From assembly GCA_003516285.1 (NCBI GenBank), contig DPCK01000001.1:1-7525 (forward strand): 7,525 nucleotides of DNA, written 5' to 3'. Every line of letters begins with the position of its first letter. Within the stretch, counting starts at the first letter, position 1. Below are positions 6,181 through 7,525 of this stretch, piece by piece. Position numbers and translations under genes: made by a program. This DNA is from Lutibacter sp. (GTDB lineage Bacteria; Bacteroidota; Bacteroidia; Flavobacteriales; Flavobacteriaceae). A model generated the notes under the pieces. The model was not told the origin of the DNA, ran no database searches, and was given only the letters and a program-made list of their open reading frames with translations.

Positions 6181-6188
6181 CAAAGGTA
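6181..6188 (-). promoter_or_regulatory. Promoter -7 element for uvrA
   Basis: Read on the minus strand this is TACCTTTG, an exact TAnnTTTG match. It predicts a start near 6175 and a leader of about 18 bases containing TTAAGGAAA before the ATG at 6157. No well-spaced TTG is seen. The element rules against the GTG at 6193 as the start codon. I see no obvious SOS box beside it, though the LexA site of this lineage is not fixed in my knowledge. Confidence 0.55.
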
Positions 6189-6230
6189 CTCACAAAATTT
6201 CAAAATGACCGCTATGGGTTTTTGTATTCA

Positions 6231-6253
6231 ATAAAATTTTTGGTAAATTTTAT
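6231..6253. repeat. 9-bp inverted repeat in the uvrA/sigma spacer
   Basis: ATAAAATTT (6231-6239) and AAATTTTAT (6245-6253) enclose TTGGT. The right-arm sequence occurs a third time at 6283-6291. It lies between the two divergent genes, about 43 bp upstream of the uvrA -7 element. It could be a regulator site or simply a product of AT-rich sequence. Confidence 0.35.
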
Positions 6254-6302
6254 GCAACATTTTAGTCAGAAGTCGTTATTTTAAATTTTATTCAAAAAAA
6301 CA

Positions 6303-6333
6303 TTGTGTTTTTAAAAAAAATTATAGATATTTG
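6303..6333 (+). promoter_or_regulatory. Possible promoter of the sigma factor gene
   Basis: TTG (6303-6305), 20 bp, then GATATTTG (6326-6333), one mismatch from TAnnTTTG. Transcription would start near 6340 and leave a leader of about 92 bases. A second candidate, TACTTTTT at 6372-6379, also has one mismatch but no -33 partner. If the sigma factor controls its own gene, neither housekeeping-type site need apply. Confidence 0.3.
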
Positions 6334-6349
6334 TTATATAAATCTATAA
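6321..6349. promoter_or_regulatory. Dyad over the putative sigma gene promoter
   Basis: TTATAGAT (6321-6328) and ATCTATAA (6342-6349) are perfect 8-bp inverted arms 13 bp apart. Arm centres are 21 bp apart, two helical turns, which suits a dimeric DNA-binding protein. The dyad covers the putative -7 element and start point, as a repressor operator would. A T run follows it only on the minus strand, where no gene ends, so a terminator role is unlikely. Confidence 0.35.
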
Positions 6350-6431
6350 AAAAACGCCTATTCTGCAACTTTACTTTTTATAAAAATTAGATAAATACAC
6401 ATTTAACCAACCCCTATAATGTATTTAAATT

Positions 6432-7016
6432 ATGGAAAGTAAAACTATTCTTGACAGCGTTTTAGTCAACAATTACATCAATGGACACGAAAAATCTTTA
6501 GAGATTTTAATAATTCGTCATAAGCAACGAATTTTTAGTTTTATACTGTCTAAAGTTTCCGACAGAGAAGTTGCAGAAGATATTTTTCAAGACACGTTTA
6601 TTAAAGTTATCAACACTTTAAAAAGAGGTGCTTATAATGAAGAAGGTAAGTTTTTGCCTTGGGTGATGCGAATTTCTCACAACTTAATCATAGACCATTT
6701 TCGGCGCAACAAACGTTTACCAAAATTTAACAATACCGATGATTTTGATATTTTCGATGTGTTAAGCGATGAAATGCTCTCTGTTGAAAATCAGATAATT
6801 AAAGAACAAATTTTGGAAGATGTAAAAAAACTTGTTGAAGAATTACCTGAAGACCAGAAGGAGGTGTTGATTATGAGAATGTATAAAGATATGAGTTTTA
6901 AGGAAATAGCCGAAAATACCGATGTAAGTATTAACACTGCTTTGGGCAGAATGCGTTATGCACTTATAAATTTGAGAAAATTAATTGAGAAACACCATAT
7001 TATATTGGTAAATTAA
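6432..7016 (+). CDS. ECF-like sigma-70 family RNA polymerase sigma factor
   Basis: 194 residues, typical length for a two-domain ECF sigma factor. Region 2 spans about 20-95, with the core-binding and -10 recognition segment REVAEDIFQDTFIKVI (45-60) followed by FLPWVMRISHNLIIDHFRR (74-92). A linker of about 40 residues leads to region 4 at about 136-188, where LPEDQKEVLIMRMYKDMSFKEIA (138-160) and the helix-turn-helix up to about 183 would bind the -35 element. Regions 1 and 3 are absent. It would redirect RNA polymerase to a set of promoters that cannot be named from sequence. No anti-sigma factor or sensor gene is adjacent; the only same-strand neighbour is the 46-codon gene 64 bp downstream. 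The 274-bp spacer upstream, shared with divergent uvrA, is rich in dyads and may hold control sites. The ATG at 6432 is the first suitable start. Confidence 0.9.
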   Translation: MESKTILDSVLVNNYINGHEKSLEILIIRHKQRIFSFILSKVSDREVAEDIFQDTFIKVINTLKRGAYNEEGKFLPWVMRISHNLIIDHFRRNKRLPKFNNTDDFDIFDVLSDEMLSVENQIIKEQILEDVKKLVEELPEDQKEVLIMRMYKDMSFKEIAENTDVSINTALGRMRYALINLRKLIEKHHIILVN

Positions 7017-7017
7017 T

Positions 7018-7025
7018 TAATTTTG
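7018..7025 (+). promoter_or_regulatory. -7 element before the small downstream gene
   Basis: TAATTTTG is an exact TAnnTTTG match, 1 bp after the sigma gene stop codon. It would give the small gene its own start near 7031 with a leader of about 50 bases. The only nearby TTG (7005-7007) is too close, so the site is uncertain. Read-through from the sigma gene is the alternative. Confidence 0.33.
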
Positions 7026-7080
7026 CAACAATACAATAAAGGTAAAATTTTATCGTTTAAGTAGTATAAACCAACTATTT

Positions 7081-7221
7081 ATGATGAAACTTTACTCTCA
7101 AAAGTCTCCAATGATGGAGCAGCCTAGACCCGAAATAATTCAATATTTGCTCAACTATTCCAGGCAATTGAGGATAGTTAAAACCAACAAAAACAACCAT
7201 ATTGAATTACATTTGAATTAA
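7081..7221 (+). CDS. Small 46-residue protein behind the sigma factor
   Basis: A 46-codon frame that starts ATGATG; either Met can serve, and the second gives 45 residues. The predicted protein begins MMKLYSQKSPMMEQPRPE, continues with a short amphipathic helix (IIQYLLNYSRQL, residues 19-30), and ends in a basic then alternating segment with last residues IELHLN. There is no signal peptide, cysteine or membrane segment, so it should be cytoplasmic. Support for coding comes from three things: the reading frame fills almost the whole gap between the sigma stop and the terminator at 7232; a -7 element precedes it; and the Pro-Arg-Pro then helix then beta-like design looks like a real small protein. 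It is probably cotranscribed with, or regulated beside, the sigma factor. A role as a sigma partner is possible but unsupported. I do not recognise a named family. Confidence 0.6.
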   Translation: MMKLYSQKSPMMEQPRPEIIQYLLNYSRQLRIVKTNKNNHIELHLN

Positions 7222-7231
7222 TGTTCTTTAG

Positions 7232-7262
7232 AACCCACTTTATAACCTAAAGTGGGTTTTTT
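7232..7262 (+). terminator. Strong terminator of the sigma/small-gene unit
   Basis: An 11-bp perfect stem, AACCCACTTTA (7232-7242) with TAAAGTGGGTT (7248-7258), loop TAACC, then a T run (six T in all from 7257). It closes transcription 10 bases after the small gene stop. The minus strand lacks a good T-tract after the stem, so it serves mainly the plus strand. The convergent nth gene ends inside it. Confidence 0.85.
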
Positions 7263-7525
7263 GATAAAAATTCTTTTCTTCCAATTGTTTTTGTAATCAG
7301 ATCCTTCTCTAAATCCCAGCCTCTTGCCGGAGAATATTCTCGACCGTAATAAATAATTTGTAAATGCAGTTTGTTCCATAATTCTTCCGGAAATAACCTT
7401 TTGGCATCCTTTTCCGTTTGCAGCACGTTTTTTCCGTTGGTTAAATTCCAACGATACATTAAACGATGAATATGTGTATCAACAGGAAAGGCAGGAATTC
7501 CGAAAGCCTGGCACATTACCACACT
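7247..7525 (-). CDS. nth: Endonuclease III, C-terminal part (gene runs off the window)
   Basis: 92 residues plus stop are visible. The frame is open to the window edge, so the true start and about 125 N-terminal residues lie outside. Nth is a DNA glycosylase/AP lyase of base excision repair that removes oxidised pyrimidines. The fragment begins SVVMCQAFGIPAFPVDTHIHRL, matching the segment after the helix-hairpin-helix; the Asp in VDTH (visible residue 16) is the catalytic aspartate equivalent to Asp138 of the E. coli enzyme. The catalytic Lys would be just outside. After HLQIIYYGRE the family normally has a C-x6-C-x2-C-x5-C iron-sulfur loop. Here the sequence is YSPARGWDLEKDLITKTIGRKEF with no cysteine, so the cluster is missing. 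The final codons (KNPL, stop) are formed by the left half of the opposite-strand terminator. Confidence 0.88.
   Translation of the reverse strand, partial: SVVMCQAFGIPAFPVDTHIHRLMYRWNLTNGKNVLQTEKDAKRLFPEELWNKLHLQIIYYGREYSPARGWDLEKDLITKTIGRKEFLSKNPL

Noticed and set aside
7218..7451. Second minus-strand frame of 77 codons overlapping nth
   Set aside because: It overlaps the nth frame, which has clear homology to endonuclease III; the other frame has none.

Overview
The window is a stretch of chromosome from a member of the Bacteroidota, most likely the Flavobacteriaceae. Four things point there: very AT-rich intergenic DNA; several promoters with a TAnnTTTG -7 element instead of a TATAAT box; weak or absent Shine-Dalgarno sequences; and the gene content (BshB1 of bacillithiol synthesis, a plant-type leucine-rich-repeat secreted protein, and an ECF-like sigma factor near uvrA and nth). 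It looks like ordinary core genome, with one small mobile-element-like scrap at the extreme left edge.

Layout, left to right. Bases 1-48 are less AT-rich than their surroundings and end in a string resembling an insertion-sequence terminus (weak evidence). A leucine-rich-repeat secreted protein follows (80-940, minus). A 236-bp divergent promoter region holds an 11-bp direct repeat with 21-bp spacing and leads into bshB1 (1177-1893, plus). Next is a tRNA-His(GTG) gene with its own promoter (1899-1929) and a strong intrinsic terminator (2028-2054). A small lipoprotein gene (2152-2379, minus) and a secreted TPR-like protein (2686-3369, plus) diverge from a 306-bp spacer. The TPR gene converges on uvrA (3374-6157, minus) with only 4 bp between the stop codons. 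uvrA diverges from an ECF-like sigma factor (6432-7016, plus). The sigma gene is followed by a 46-codon small gene (7081-7221, plus) and a terminator (7232-7262). That terminator overlaps the last codons of a convergent nth gene for endonuclease III (7247-7525, minus, cut by the window edge).

Functionally, UvrA (nucleotide excision repair) and Nth (base excision repair) flank the sigma factor unit. This is proximity only and does not show co-regulation. BshB1 makes glucosaminyl-malate for bacillithiol. The three exported proteins (LRR, lipoprotein, TPR) have no assignable specific role.

I see no CRISPR array, complete transposase, phage gene, toxin-antitoxin pair or defence island, and nothing that is clearly a new system. 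The points most worth following are the paired 11-bp repeat upstream of the LRR/bshB1 genes, the small gene behind the sigma factor, the dyad-rich sigma promoter region, an Nth C-terminus without the usual iron-sulfur cysteines, and a 15-bp duplication that doubles the start of the lipoprotein gene.
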